Shown piece by piece: positions 64,000 through 64,000 of a stretch of DNA of 64,000 nt. Each line of letters begins with the position of its first letter. The stretch's first letter is position 1. Below the pieces are notes generated by a model. The model was given only the letters and a program-made list of their open reading frames with translations, ran no database searches and had not been told where the DNA came from. A program made the position numbers and the translations under genes. The stretch lies in assembly GCA_017860295.1 (NCBI GenBank), contig JAFNAS010000012.1, forward strand, positions 186,001 to 250,000, in the 5' to 3' direction. Source of the DNA: Bacteroidota bacterium (GTDB lineage: Bacteria; Bacteroidota; Bacteroidia; Bacteroidales; Paludibacteraceae).

Positions 64000-64000
64000 T

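Noticed and set aside
1-64000. CRISPR arrays, rRNA genes, prophage or intact IS elements
   Set aside because: None of the expected repeat-spacer patterns, rRNA sequences, phage structural genes or complete transposases was found.

Overview
The window looks like a chromosomal segment of an anaerobic or microaerobic Bacteroidota species, probably order Bacteroidales. Evidence for this is an adjacent SusC/SusD pair, TAnnTTTG-type promoter elements (TACCTTTG, TACTTTTG) in front of tRNAs and genes, few Shine-Dalgarno sites, LytS/LytR-type regulation, a short SerA with Lys in place of the usual catalytic His, and lipoprotein signals typical of the phylum. The genus cannot be fixed from the sequence alone.

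Layout. 1-10.6 kb (minus strand): a glucuronoxylan/uronate utilisation locus, in transcription order SDR fructuronate reductase-like, UxuA mannonate dehydratase, GH115 alpha-glucuronidase, SusC, SusD. 10.6-11.45 kb: a long intergenic region with a 14-bp direct repeat pair, a perfect 32-bp palindrome and a cluster of DnaA-box-like 9-mers, at a switch of coding strand. 11.4-17.3 kb: a coiled-coil lipoprotein, an NtrC-type regulator and a convergent hybrid histidine kinase, then a lipoprotein aldose 1-epimerase. 17.8-27.5 kb (all plus): a run of small accessory genes (ECF sigma factor with Cys-rich tail, tautomerases, LOG protein, GNATs, TrmO-like methyltransferase, cupin, AraC, LysE exporter, NTF2-like protein) with a frameshifted acyltransferase-like gene and decayed acetyltransferase pieces. 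27.6-33.2 kb: GH28 polygalacturonase, then an operon of an outer-membrane receptor with LytS-type kinase and LytTR regulator. 33.2-36.7 kb: an AT-rich island with two unknown genes (one with an HEPN-like R-x4-H motif) and a flavodoxin/ferredoxin protein flanked by REP-like palindromes. 36.7-40.9 kb: secreted unknown protein, GH43 and CE15 glucuronoyl esterase, which fit the same substrate as the first locus. 41-63 kb: mostly housekeeping genes (PlsC, M61 peptidase, nucleosidase, GDSL hydrolase, AroC, SlyD, beta-eliminating lyase, esterase, NDH-2, RNase HII, DPP-IV, SerC-SerA-RidA, CatB-like acetyltransferase, MetY, ThrE pair) with tRNA-Met(CAT) and tRNA-Leu(CAA). 63.3-64 kb: an IS3-type relic that truncates a secreted-protein gene, and a partial YdeI/OmdA gene at the window edge.

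How it fits together. SusC/SusD would import acidic xylan fragments; GH115 removes (methyl)glucuronic acid, GH43 trims arabinose or xylose side groups, and CE15 breaks lignin-glucuronate esters. The freed uronate would enter the fructuronate reductase/mannonate dehydratase route. The mutarotase, GH28 and two-component systems suggest wider plant cell-wall polysaccharide use. No CRISPR array, rRNA, prophage or intact transposon was seen.
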